From Conexibacter sp. (GTDB lineage: Bacteria > Actinomycetota > Thermoleophilia > Solirubrobacterales > 70-9): DNA of 33,757 bases. Made by a program: the position numbers and the translations under genes. The notes below the pieces were generated by a model. That model saw nothing but the letters and a program-made list of their open reading frames with translations. It was not told the DNA's origin and did no database searches. The stretch lies in contig JADFCZ010000020.1 of the NCBI GenBank assembly GCA_018263295.1, forward strand, positions 1 to 33,757, in the 5' to 3' direction. The stretch's first letter is position 1. Each line of letters begins with the position of its first letter. This document shows, piece by piece, positions 19,818-26,439 of this stretch.

Positions 19818-21116
19818 TCAGCGCAGGCGCGAGATCGCCACCACCATCGAATCCTGGATGGAGTGGGCGGCGTCGAGGTTCGAGACGCCGTTCATCAGCA
19901 GCGAAAACACGACCATCCCGTTCTTGGTCTTGCAGTAGCCGGAGAGGTTCGAGACCCCGGTGAGGGTCCCGGTCTTGCCGCGGCAGCGGCCGGCGGCGGA
20001 GCTGCCCCCCATGCGGCCGCCGAGCGTGCCGTCGACGCCCGCGATCGAGAGCGACTTGAACAGCGGTTTGGCGAGCTCGTCGTCGCGCTGGGCCGCGATC
20101 AGGAGCCGGGCGACGCTGCGCGGCGATGCCTTGTTGCCCGCGGTCAGGCCGGAGCCGTCGCGGGCCTTGACCTTCGAGCCGACGTCCTTCGCGTAACGCT
20201 CGACCGCCTTGACGCCGCCGTTGGTGGTGCCCTTGCGCTTCGGGGTCGCCCAGAGCCGCTTCAGCAGCATCTCGGCATAGAAGTTGACCGAGTCCTTGTT
20301 CGTGGCTCGGACGAGCGTCGCCATCTTCGCCGAGTCGTGCTCGGCGAGCGAGTCCCGGTTGCGCAGCTTCCCGGGCACGCGACCGACCTTGACCTTGCCG
20401 CCGACGCTCACGCCGGCGTCGCGGAGCTCCCCGCGGAAGGCCTTCGCGGCCTCCTTGGCGGGGTCGCCGGCGTAGGTCGAGCCGTTGTAGACGAGACCGC
20501 TGAGCGGGGCGATGTAGGGGCTGGCTGCCCAGTTGGAGTCGGGGACGCCGCGGCGGCGGTCGAAGACGCTGTCGTCGCCGATCACCCGGCCGGCGATGCG
20601 CCGGATCCCGGCCTTGCGGACCTGCTCGGCGAGGTCGGAGACGCCGGAGCCGTCGAGCGACGGGTCGCCACCGCCGACGAGGTAGATGTCGCCCTTGAGC
20701 TTCCCCTTGGCGACCTTGCCGCCGGCCTTCACCTTCGTCTCGATCCGCCCTTTCGGGCCGAGGCGGTGCAGCGCGGTGATCGTCGTGAAGAGCTTCTCGT
20801 TCGACGCGAGCTTGCGCGTGTGGCCGCCGTTGCGGTCGAAGATCGCCGCCTCGGACTTGCCGCCGATCTTCGTCACGTAGTAGCCGCTCGACCCCGGCGC
20901 CCTGCGGGCGAGCTTCTTCAGCTTCCGCTGGAGCCTGCCGCGGCTGATCGGCTTGCGGCTCGTCGCGGCCTGCGAGTCGCCGCGGAAGGCCAGGTCCGGG
21001 CCCGGGAGGGCCTGGCGGGAGGCTGACGCGGGGTCCGCGGCGGAAGCGGGCGCGGCCAGCGCGAGGGCGGCGAGCGCGGCCGCCAGCGCGGTCGTGATCG
21101 AGCTGCGTGCGAGCAT
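19818..21116 (-). CDS. dacB: D-alanyl-D-alanine carboxypeptidase/endopeptidase, PBP4 (DacB) family
   Basis: Protein of 432 aa from ATG 21116; the open frame runs further up, but M-LARSSITTA followed by an Ala/Leu-rich stretch and an ASAAD site is a clear signal peptide. The serine peptidase triad of motifs is present: S105-N-E-K108 (SxxK), S276-V-N278 (SxN) and K381-T-G383 (KTG). YLVGGGDPSL near 145-154 and GLVYNGSTY are family marks of S13 (PBP4) peptidases. It trims or cleaves peptidoglycan cross-links outside the membrane. The inserted domain between SxxK and SxN is moderately long. Patatin lies divergently upstream. Confidence 0.95.
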   Translation of the reverse strand: MLARSSITTALAAALAALALAAPASAADPASASRQALPGPDLAFRGDSQAATSRKPISRGRLQRKLKKLARRAPGSSGYYVTKIGGKSEAAIFDRNGGHTRKLASNEKLFTTITALHRLGPKGRIETKVKAGGKVAKGKLKGDIYLVGGGDPSLDGSGVSDLAEQVRKAGIRRIAGRVIGDDSVFDRRRGVPDSNWAASPYIAPLSGLVYNGSTYAGDPAKEAAKAFRGELRDAGVSVGGKVKVGRVPGKLRNRDSLAEHDSAKMATLVRATNKDSVNFYAEMLLKRLWATPKRKGTTNGGVKAVERYAKDVGSKVKARDGSGLTAGNKASPRSVARLLIAAQRDDELAKPLFKSLSIAGVDGTLGGRMGGSSAAGRCRGKTGTLTGVSNLSGYCKTKNGMVVFSLLMNGVSNLDAAHSIQDSMVVAISRLR

Positions 21117-21252
21117 CCGGGGCGCGAGTCTAGAGGGGCCGGGGGGCGGTATCCGCGGGTTCCCCGGAGGGCGGAAGGGGAAGTCCGGATAGCGTTGCGG
21201 GGTGGCTACGGGTCCGCTCCGGCGGCACCCGCTGGCATAATCACCCCTGCCG

Positions 21253-22491
21253 ATGAGCGAGGTAGTCCAGCTCGATCCGGCGAGCCGCGCGAAGAAGTCG
21301 CGCGGCCGTCGGCGCAGCAGATCAAAGACGGCACTCGTTCTGGGTGGCGGTGGGTTCACCGGCGCCGTCTACGAGATCGGCGCCCTCCGTGCCTTCGATC
21401 TGCTCGCGGTCAACCGCACGGTCAACGACTTCGATGTCTACGTCGGCACCAGCGCGGGCTCGTTCGTCGGCAGCGCCGTCGCCAACGGGGTGACGCCGGA
21501 GGAGATGATGCGGGTGCTGAACAAGCACCTGCCCTCGCCGCTGCGTGACATGGACCTCGGGATGCTCCTGCGTCCCAACTACAAGGGCTTCGCCTCGGCC
21601 GGCCTGAAGCTGCCGTTACGGCTCGCGGGGATCACCCGCGACATCGCCCGGACGCTGGTCGAGACCTCGGTCATGGACGTCGCGACCGCGCTCGCCGCCG
21701 GCCTGCCGAAGGGCCTCTACACCGGCGAGGGGATCGAGAGCTACGTAGCCGAGATGCTCGCCGACCCCGACCGCAGCGACGACTTCCGGATGCTCGCCAA
21801 CGAGCTCTACCTCTGCGCCACCGAGATCGACACGACCGAGCGGATCGTCCTCGGCGACGGCGAATGGCGCGACGTCCCGATCTCGCGCGCCGTCGCCGCC
21901 TCGACGGCGCTTCCGCTCGTCTACGAGCCGGTCGAGATCAAGGGCCGGGAGATGATGGACGGCGGCATCCGCTCGACCACGAACATCGACATCGCGGTCG
22001 AGAAGGGCGCGAAGTTCATCGTCGTCGTCAACCCGATCGTCCCCTTCGTCAACGACTTCTCCAAGCGCGTCCCGACGATCTTCGGCAGCCGCGTCCGCCG
22101 CGTCTCCGACATGGGCTTCGTCGCCCTCGCCAACCAGGCGATGCGAATGATCGCCCACGATCGCCTTCACCGCGCGGTCGAGGAATGGTCGGTCAAGTAC
22201 CCGGGCGTCGACATCATCCTGATCGAGCCCGAGTTCGGCGACGAGCTGATGTTCGCGACCTCGATCATGGACTACAAGGCGCGCCTGCAGATCGCCAAGC
22301 ACGGCTTCGAGTCGGTCACCCTCCGACTCGCCCGCGATTACGACCGCTACCGCGAGATCGCCGAGCGCCACGGCATCCAGATCTCGGCCCGCCGGATCCG
22401 CCACGTCCTCGATCAGGTCGAGCGTGAGCGCGATCAGACGCCTGCCTGGCGGCGGGTGTTCGAGCAGACGACCGGCGCGCTGCTTCGCTAG
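21253..22491 (+). CDS. Patatin-like phospholipase
   Basis: Protein of 412 aa from ATG 21253. A basic N-terminus leads into the patatin core: oxyanion-hole glycines GGGGFTG at 31-37, the nucleophile elbow GTSAG with S67, and the catalytic aspartate D236 in MDGGIRS, forming a Ser-Asp dyad. DVPISRAVAASTALPLVYEP is another conserved block. The C-terminal third is helical and basic. Such enzymes hydrolyse acyl groups from phospholipids or other lipids. No signal peptide is seen. A CATAAT box at 21236-21241 would start transcription a few bases before the ATG, with almost no leader. The neighbouring acyl-CoA synthetase could use released fatty acids, which is inference. Confidence 0.93.
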   Translation: MSEVVQLDPASRAKKSRGRRRSRSKTALVLGGGGFTGAVYEIGALRAFDLLAVNRTVNDFDVYVGTSAGSFVGSAVANGVTPEEMMRVLNKHLPSPLRDMDLGMLLRPNYKGFASAGLKLPLRLAGITRDIARTLVETSVMDVATALAAGLPKGLYTGEGIESYVAEMLADPDRSDDFRMLANELYLCATEIDTTERIVLGDGEWRDVPISRAVAASTALPLVYEPVEIKGREMMDGGIRSTTNIDIAVEKGAKFIVVVNPIVPFVNDFSKRVPTIFGSRVRRVSDMGFVALANQAMRMIAHDRLHRAVEEWSVKYPGVDIILIEPEFGDELMFATSIMDYKARLQIAKHGFESVTLRLARDYDRYREIAERHGIQISARRIRHVLDQVERERDQTPAWRRVFEQTTGALLR

Positions 22492-22713
22492 CCGGCCGGG
22501 GGGCGTTCCTACCCCCGAACCGCGGGTCCTGTCGCCGGACAGCCCCGCGGGTGCTTACGCACGCCGCGGGGCGCCCCGTCCGGCGCCACCCGCGGTCCTA
22601 CCGCCGCCGGCCGCCGCCGCGGGCGGGCAGCTTGCGTGGGAGGGGAGAGCCGGGGCGGACGTCTTCTTAGCGGTGAGGGGAGGTTGAGCCTGGGGCATCG
22701 CGCCCCAGTGGCC

Positions 22714-22740
22714 GAAAACGCAACCAGGGGTAGCGTTTTC
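22714..22740. repeat. Perfect GAAAACGC hairpin
   Basis: GAAAACGC (22714-22721) and GCGTTTTC (22733-22740) pair perfectly around an 11-nt loop AACCAGGGGTA. The stem continues outward as GGC/GCC across one C:C mismatch. An A/T-rich stem core is unusual in this GC-rich DNA, so base composition marks it as selected or imported. On the + strand TTTT lies inside the 3' arm, not after it, so it is not a standard intrinsic terminator. Confidence 0.55.
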
Positions 22741-22846
22741 CGCCTTCCACCACGCTCGGTGGCGCGTTTCTTACCTGTGAGGTTCTTTTCGCGCCATCGA
22801 CTCCGCTCATTCTCAACCCGCCCCGGCGGGATCGAGCGTTCGTGAG

Positions 22847-22922
22847 GGTCGGGCGGGGGAGGTGCAGCCGACACTCAGCGCGAGCGCAGCGAGTGCGGAG
22901 GCGGTGCCTCCCCCGCCCGACC
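22847..22922. terminator. Large stem-loop between convergent genes, probable bidirectional terminator
   Basis: Arms 22847-22862 (GGTCGGGCGGGGGAGG) and 22907-22922 (its exact complement) form a 16-bp perfect stem. The 44-nt interior carries a second stem, CACTC (22872-22876) with GAGTG (22891-22895), around an AGCGCGAGCGCAGC loop. It lies 17 bp beyond the stop of the minus-strand acyl-CoA synthetase gene and faces the patatin gene end. The position suits termination from both sides; no U-tract is present on either strand. Confidence 0.55.
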
Positions 22923-22938
22923 CCCCTCGTGGAACGAA

Positions 22939-24750
22939 CTACGAGTAAAGCCCGTCGACCTCGTCCTGGTACTTCTCGGCCACGACGTTCCGCTTGACCT
23001 TCAGCGTCGGCGTCAGCTCGCCCGTCTCCTGGGAGAGGTCGTTGGGGAGGATCTCGATCTTCTTGACCTGCTCGACCCGGGCGAACTTCGAGTTGATCTG
23101 GTCGACGTGGGCCGTGATCGAGGCCTTGACGCCGGCGTTGCGCGAGAGCTCGACCGGATCCTCGGGGAGCCCGTTCTCGGCGGCGTAGGCGACCGCGGCC
23201 TCGGGATCGAGGGTAACGAGCGCGACCAGGTAGGGCCGGCGGTCGCCGATGACGACGCATTGGCTGACGAGCGGGTGCTGCTTGATCTCCGCCTCGAGGT
23301 TCGCGGGGGTGATGTTCTTGCCGCCGGCGGTGATGATGATGTCCTTCTTGCGGCCGGTGATCGAGAGGTAGCCGTCGCTGTCGAGCTCGCCGATGTCGCC
23401 GGTGTGGAGCCAGCCGTCGACGATCGTCTCCGAGGTCGCCTCCTCGTTCTTGTAGTAGCCCTGGAAGATGTTCGGGCCCTTGATCAGGACCTCGCCGTCG
23501 TCGGCGATCTTCACCTCGCAGCCCGGGAACGGGCGGCCGACGGTGCCGAAGCGGAAGTCCTCGGGCGTCGAGATCGTCGCCGCGGTCGAGGTCTCGGTCA
23601 TCCCGTAGCCCTCGAGGACGAGCACCCCGGCGGCGTCGAAGAACCGGAGGATGTCGGTGTTGATCGGCGCCGCGCCGCTGACGCACTGGCGGACCCGGCC
23701 GCCGAACAGGCCGCGGATCTTCGAGAGCACCTGGGCGTCGGCCGCCTTGTACTGACGGGAGAGCATGAAGCCCGGCTTCTGCCCCCGCCGCTCGAGGTCG
23801 CGGACCCGGCTGCCGGTCTTGATCGCCCACCAGAACGCGCGCTTGCGGAAGCCGCCCTCCTTCTCGGCGGCCGACGTCGCGGCCGTGTAGATCTTCTCGA
23901 AGATCCGCGGGACCGACGGGAAGTAGTGCGGCCGGACCTCGGCGAGGTTGGGGATGATCTTCAGCGGGTCGCGCTCCCAGTAGGCGAGGGTCGCTCCGAT
24001 GTCGAAGCTGCCGAGCTGCAGGAGCAGCGCGAAGGAGTGGGCCAGTGGGAGGAAGAGGTAGGTGATCTCTCCCGGCGAGACGACGTTGACCGCCTGCGTC
24101 ATGTCGAGCATCGCCCGGTAGTTGCCGTGGCTGATCACGCAGCCCTTGGGCGGGCCGGTCGTGCCCGACGTGTAGATGAAGGTGCAGATGTCGTCGGGCG
24201 TCACGGACCGGTAGCGCGCCTCCCACTCGCTGCGCTCATGGCCGGAGCCGCGGCGGCGGAGCTCGTCGAGGTCGATCGCGTCGCCCGCGGTCCCCTCCAT
24301 GATCACGACCTGCTCGAGCTTCGGGAGCCGGTCGCGGACCGCGCGGACCTTCGCGAGCTGCTCCTCGTTCTCGACGATGACCAGCCGCGCGTCGGAGTTC
24401 TCGAGCACGTACTGGCATTCCTCGGCCGAGTTCGTCTGGTAGATCGGGACGACGGTGGCGCCGGCGCTGAGCGCCGCGAAGTCGACGTAGGTCCACTCCG
24501 GCCGCGTGTTCGCGAGGATCGAGACCTTGTCGCCCTTCTCGATCCCGAGGTCGATCAACCCGAGCGCCAGCTCGGCGACGGTCTCGCCGACCTCCGCGTA
24601 GGAGCGGCTGGCCCACTCGCCCGACGGCTCCTTCCACATGACCGCGGGAGCGTCCCCGTAGCGCTCGGCCGCGAGCGGGAGGAGGTCGGCGACTGTGCTG
24701 CTGCCGGTGCCCTCTCCGGCTCCGGGCTCGGACAAGGTGGCTGACTCCAT
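22939..24750 (-). CDS. Long-chain acyl-CoA synthetase (AMP-forming), FadD15-like
   Basis: Protein of 603 aa from ATG 24750, chosen because AGAGGAG lies about 10 nt upstream; ATG 24771 in frame would add seven residues. It activates fatty acids with ATP and CoA. The ATP/AMP motif YTSGTTGPPKG is at residues 193-203; later blocks are GYGMTETSTAATIS, GWLHTGDIGELDSDGYLSITGRKKDIII and the CoA/lysine region LTPTLKVKRN near the end. The AMP-FadD15 class is widespread in actinobacteria and is associated with membrane-lipid recycling. A palindrome at 24781-24797 sits in its upstream region. Chain-length preference cannot be read here. Confidence 0.95.
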   Translation of the reverse strand: MESATLSEPGAGEGTGSSTVADLLPLAAERYGDAPAVMWKEPSGEWASRSYAEVGETVAELALGLIDLGIEKGDKVSILANTRPEWTYVDFAALSAGATVVPIYQTNSAEECQYVLENSDARLVIVENEEQLAKVRAVRDRLPKLEQVVIMEGTAGDAIDLDELRRRGSGHERSEWEARYRSVTPDDICTFIYTSGTTGPPKGCVISHGNYRAMLDMTQAVNVVSPGEITYLFLPLAHSFALLLQLGSFDIGATLAYWERDPLKIIPNLAEVRPHYFPSVPRIFEKIYTAATSAAEKEGGFRKRAFWWAIKTGSRVRDLERRGQKPGFMLSRQYKAADAQVLSKIRGLFGGRVRQCVSGAAPINTDILRFFDAAGVLVLEGYGMTETSTAATISTPEDFRFGTVGRPFPGCEVKIADDGEVLIKGPNIFQGYYKNEEATSETIVDGWLHTGDIGELDSDGYLSITGRKKDIIITAGGKNITPANLEAEIKQHPLVSQCVVIGDRRPYLVALVTLDPEAAVAYAAENGLPEDPVELSRNAGVKASITAHVDQINSKFARVEQVKKIEILPNDLSQETGELTPTLKVKRNVVAEKYQDEVDGLYS

Positions 24751-24780
24751 TGGGGTGTCGCTCCTCTGCATCGGGCGTTC

Positions 24781-24797
24781 GGGACCGCTGCGGTCCC
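24781..24797. promoter_or_regulatory. Palindrome upstream of the acyl-CoA synthetase gene, possible operator
   Basis: GGGACCGC-T-GCGGTCCC is a perfect 8+1+8 palindrome, 31 bp upstream of the ATG at 24750 and downstream of a weak -10-like TACACT on the minus strand. Its size and symmetry suit a dimeric repressor such as a TetR-family fatty-acid regulator, but no regulator gene is nearby. Promoter placement is uncertain. Confidence 0.35.
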
Positions 24798-24843
24798 CGT
24801 GGAGGTCAGTGTATGGAACCCTGACGCCTCCGCCCGGGCGAAT

Positions 24844-24862
24844 CGGCGGGCTCCGCCCGCCG
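24844..24862 (-). terminator. Hairpin after the small DNA-binding gene
   Basis: CGGCGGGC (24844-24851) and GCCCGCCG (24855-24862) form an 8-bp perfect stem with a three-base loop. It begins 12 nt past the stop of the minus-strand gene at 24874-25050, the expected place for a terminator separating it from the acyl-CoA synthetase gene. No U-tract follows. Confidence 0.5.
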
Positions 24863-24873
24863 GAGGAGACGGC

Positions 24874-25050
24874 TCAGGCCGGGCGCCGTTCGGCCTGCTT
24901 GGTGAGCTGCCGCAGCGACGACTGAAACAGCGTCTTGTCGATCCTGCCGTGCAGGATCGGGACACCCATCTGCACGCACCTCGCAATCACCTCCTGCCGC
25001 TTCATGTCGACCTCGTCGGCCAGCTCCGTGGGCGTCAGGTGATTCGCCAA
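24874..25050 (-). CDS. Small helix-turn-helix-like protein (IF2-N-like), 58 aa
   Basis: TTG 25050 was chosen as start: GAGAGG lies six bases upstream, and the apparent promoter places the +1 downstream of the other in-frame candidate, ATG 25086 (70 aa). The protein begins MANHLTPTELADEVDMKRQ and continues VIARCVQMGVPILHGRIDKT, then a basic helix (LRQLTKQAERR). LTPTELADE-x-x-M-x-R-x-x-V-x-x-R-C-x-x-x-G-V-P-I resembles small winged-helix/MerR-type N-termini and the IF2 N-terminal domain, so DNA or RNA binding is plausible. A palindrome overlaps its own promoter, hinting at autoregulation. Function unknown; it precedes the acyl-CoA synthetase gene by 123 bp. Confidence 0.72.
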   Translation of the reverse strand: MANHLTPTELADEVDMKRQEVIARCVQMGVPILHGRIDKTLFQSSLRQLTKQAERRPA

Positions 25051-25085
25051 GGCATTCCTCTCGTCGGGTACCGCGGGTGGGGGCA

Positions 25086-25113
25086 TATTTATCGCTTGTG
25101 CGGGACGTGTCAA
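25086..25113 (-). promoter_or_regulatory. Promoter of the 58-aa DNA-binding-like gene
   Basis: On the minus strand, TTGACA (25113-25108, a perfect -35) is followed after 16 nt by TAAATA (25091-25086). Initiation near 25079 would give a leader of about 29 nt carrying GAGAGG before TTG 25050. A consensus -35 is rare in this DNA, so the site stands out. Confidence 0.6.
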
Positions 25114-25118
25114 GCGAT
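25091..25118. promoter_or_regulatory. Inverted repeat over the promoter, candidate autoregulatory operator
   Basis: ATCGCTTG (25091-25098) and CAAGCGAT (25111-25118) are exact inverted copies separated by 12 bp. The right copy overlaps the -35 hexamer and the left touches the -10 of the promoter at 25086-25113. The half-sites are centred 20 bp apart, about two helical turns, which suits a dimeric regulator binding one DNA face. The small putative DNA-binding protein transcribed from here is the obvious candidate, but that is inference. Confidence 0.5.
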
Positions 25119-25191
25119 GGTCATTTCGTCCAGTCGGGAGCCGGGAGCTGCGGCCGCCGGGCGGGGCGCCGATCGGAGTGTCGAGCGCGGC

Positions 25192-25250
25192 GATGTTCGT
25201 CGCAAACGACATCTCCTGGTCAAGCCGGCCCCGCCCCTGGCGGGGCCGGC
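25192..25250. repeat. Two consecutive hairpins upstream of the 91-aa gene
   Basis: The first pairs GATG (25192-25195) and TCGT (25197-25200) with ACGA (25206-25209) and CATC (25210-25213), with one bulged T. The second is a perfect 12-bp stem, GCCGGCCCCGCC (25224-25235) with its complement (25239-25250), and a CCT loop. The second stem ends 34 bp before ATG 25285. No U-tract follows. They may form an attenuating leader or end an unseen short transcript; nothing else was found between 25119 and 25284. Confidence 0.45.
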
Positions 25251-25284
25251 GTCGTTCCGGGCCCGGAACCGCCGCCGCTCTACG

Positions 25285-25560
25285 ATGGTCGCCGTGACGA
25301 CCGAGCAGACCGAGCCGGCCCGCGAGGCCGAGGGCGACGCCTTCGTCGAGTCGCTGATGGACACCGACCTCTACTCGATGGGGGCGTTCTTCTGCGACCA
25401 GCACCCGGAGCTGGTCGACGAGGTGGTCGCGAAGAGCGCCGAGATCGAGCGGACCGGCCTCTCCGCCTACTCCGCGGCGGCGGCGATCGACGTCGAGGAG
25501 GCGTTCGGGATGCTGCTGACGGGCCTCTCGGTCCGCTACTACAAGGCCGTCGCGGGCTGA
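25285..25560 (+). CDS. Hypothetical 91-aa protein coupled to a thiol oxidoreductase gene
   Basis: From ATG 25285; GTG 25294 in frame is an alternative. I do not recognise the family. The N-terminus is acidic and flexible (TTEQTEPAREAEGDAF), followed by what look like three or four helices: FVESLMDTDLYSMGAFFCDQ, ELVDEVVAKSAEIERTGLSA, and VEEAFGMLLTGLSVRYYKAV. There is one cysteine (C37), no signal peptide and no membrane span. The next gene starts 3 nt after its stop, so the two are translationally coupled and likely work together. The codon use and third-position GC look like its neighbours, supporting that it is translated. Confidence 0.72.
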   Translation: MVAVTTEQTEPAREAEGDAFVESLMDTDLYSMGAFFCDQHPELVDEVVAKSAEIERTGLSAYSAAAAIDVEEAFGMLLTGLSVRYYKAVAG

Positions 25561-25563
25561 GCC

Positions 25564-26244
25564 GTGCGAAGCCGCTGGATCCCGCTGACGATCCTCAGCC
25601 TGGCCGCGATCGGCCTGATGGCCGCGTTCATCTCGCTGTCGGTCGGCGAACACAAGGAGGAGGACTTCGCGATCGAGGGGGCCGGCGAGGTCCAGCAGCT
25701 GATCGGGGGCATCCCGCAGCTCGGCGACCGCCTCGGCTCCGACGAGGCGCCGGTCACGATCGACGTCTTCAACGACGTCCAGTGCACCCGTTGCGCCGAC
25801 TACCAGCTCGAGGTCATCGACCCGCTGATCAACGACTACGTCAGGACCGGTGAGGCGCAGCTGATCTTCCGCCACTACCCGCTCGGCGGCAAGCCGGTCA
25901 CGCTCGGCGGCGTCGCCGCCGAAGCCGCCGGCGAGCAGGACCGGCAGTGGCAGTACATCGAGGTGTTCGTCCGCAACCTCGACCAGGTGCCGGAGCAGGG
26001 TGTCAGCCAGGAGTTCCTGAACGAGATCGCCGCCGCCGTCCCGAAGCTCGACACGGCCGCCTGGGAGCAGGCGAACCTCGACCCCGACGCCGAGGAGGCG
26101 GCCCGCGCGGGCAACGATCTCGGCACCCAGCTCAAGATCACCGCCGACCCGGCCGTGGTCGTGACCGGAGCGAACGGGAGCGAGGAGCTCGACGGCGCTC
26201 CCAGCCTCGAGGAGATCGAGGCCGCGATCGACCGGGTCGGCTAG
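25564..26244 (+). CDS. Membrane-anchored thioredoxin-fold protein, DsbA-like
   Basis: Protein of 226 aa from GTG 25564. A hydrophobic helix at about residues 6-26 (WIPLTILSLAAIGLMAAFIS) anchors it with the catalytic domain outside. After a linker, VTIDVFNDVQCTRCADYQLE gives the active site C74-T-R-C77 at the start of the first helix. LIFRHYPLGG and the helical insert follow, and TADPAVVVTG supplies the cis-proline (P196) of the fold. This is the DsbA/thioredoxin_4 type that forms or reshuffles disulfides in exported proteins. It is coupled to the 91-aa orphan. No VKOR or DsbB partner is in the window. Confidence 0.9.
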   Translation: MRSRWIPLTILSLAAIGLMAAFISLSVGEHKEEDFAIEGAGEVQQLIGGIPQLGDRLGSDEAPVTIDVFNDVQCTRCADYQLEVIDPLINDYVRTGEAQLIFRHYPLGGKPVTLGGVAAEAAGEQDRQWQYIEVFVRNLDQVPEQGVSQEFLNEIAAAVPKLDTAAWEQANLDPDAEEAARAGNDLGTQLKITADPAVVVTGANGSEELDGAPSLEEIEAAIDRVG

Positions 26245-26268
26245 GCAACTCCAGAGCTGGGCAACTCC

Positions 26269-26274
26269 TATACT
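26269..26274 (+). promoter_or_regulatory. -10 box of tRNA-Pro with an upstream tandem repeat
   Basis: TATACT (five of six consensus) ends 10 nt before the first base of the tRNA, so initiation would fall about 26281. The 9-mer GGCAACTCC occurs twice just upstream (26244-26252 and 26260-26268), the second copy abutting the -10. No clear -35 is seen. Confidence 0.5.
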
Positions 26275-26284
26275 GGCTCGCCCT

Positions 26285-26358
26285 CGGGGCGTGGCGCAGC
26301 CTGGTAGCGCGCACCGTTCGGGTCGGTGAGGTCCCCGGTTCAAATCCGGGCGCCCCGA
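26285..26358 (+). tRNA. tRNA-Pro, anticodon CGG
   Basis: A complete 74-nt cloverleaf. The acceptor stem pairs CGGGGCG (26285-26291) with CGCCCCG (26351-26357), A26358 being the discriminator. The D arm is GCGC-AGCCTGGTA-GCGC, the anticodon arm CACCG-TTCGGGT-CGGTG with anticodon CGG, the variable loop AGGTC, and the T arm CCCGG-TTCAAAT-CCGGG. CCA is not encoded. CGG reads CCG, the commonest proline codon in this GC-rich DNA. Confidence 0.97.
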
Positions 26359-26388
26359 TTAGCTCAACAGACCCTGCGATCAAGAAGG

Positions 26389-26434
26389 CGCGCCCGGAGC
26401 GGCGCGAGAGGTCAGGCATTCGGGTAAGTTTTTT
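26389..26434 (+). terminator. Possible terminator downstream of tRNA-Pro
   Basis: A 6-bp stem, CGCGCC (26389-26394) with GGCGCG (26401-26406), lies 30 nt past the tRNA, and a run of six T at 26429-26434 follows further on. The T-run itself sits in the loop of another stem (26417-26442), so this is not a textbook terminator. Low certainty. Confidence 0.3.
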
Positions 26435-26439
26435 CCCGA

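Larger units (their letters stand above)
22492..22938. repeat. 447-bp non-coding stretch packed with inverted repeats
   Basis: This gap between the convergent patatin and acyl-CoA synthetase genes holds no convincing gene on either strand. It contains at least six stem-loops: 22545-22553 with 22587-22595 (9 bp, CCGCGGGTG), 22690-22696 with 22702-22708 (7 bp, CTGGGGC), 22714-22721 with 22733-22740 (8 bp, GAAAACGC), a CCACC/GGTGG stem, a TGGCGCG/CGCGCCA stem, and the 16-bp stem at 22847-22922. The density far exceeds what a bidirectional terminator needs. It could be a structured RNA or a repeat cluster; neither identity is established, and no known RNA family was recognised. Confidence 0.6.

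Noticed and set aside
22509-22874. A 121-codon minus-strand frame inside the hairpin array
   Set aside because: The product is Arg/Pro-rich with no conserved pattern, and the DNA is dominated by inverted repeats that impose the composition; no ribosome-binding site of note.
22847-22922. Interpretation of the hairpin array as RNase P RNA, tmRNA, 6S or SRP RNA
   Set aside because: The diagnostic conserved segments (for example the GAGGAAAGTCC of RNase P RNA, the tRNA-like ends of tmRNA, or the GGAAGGAAGCAGC-type loop of SRP RNA) were not found on either strand.
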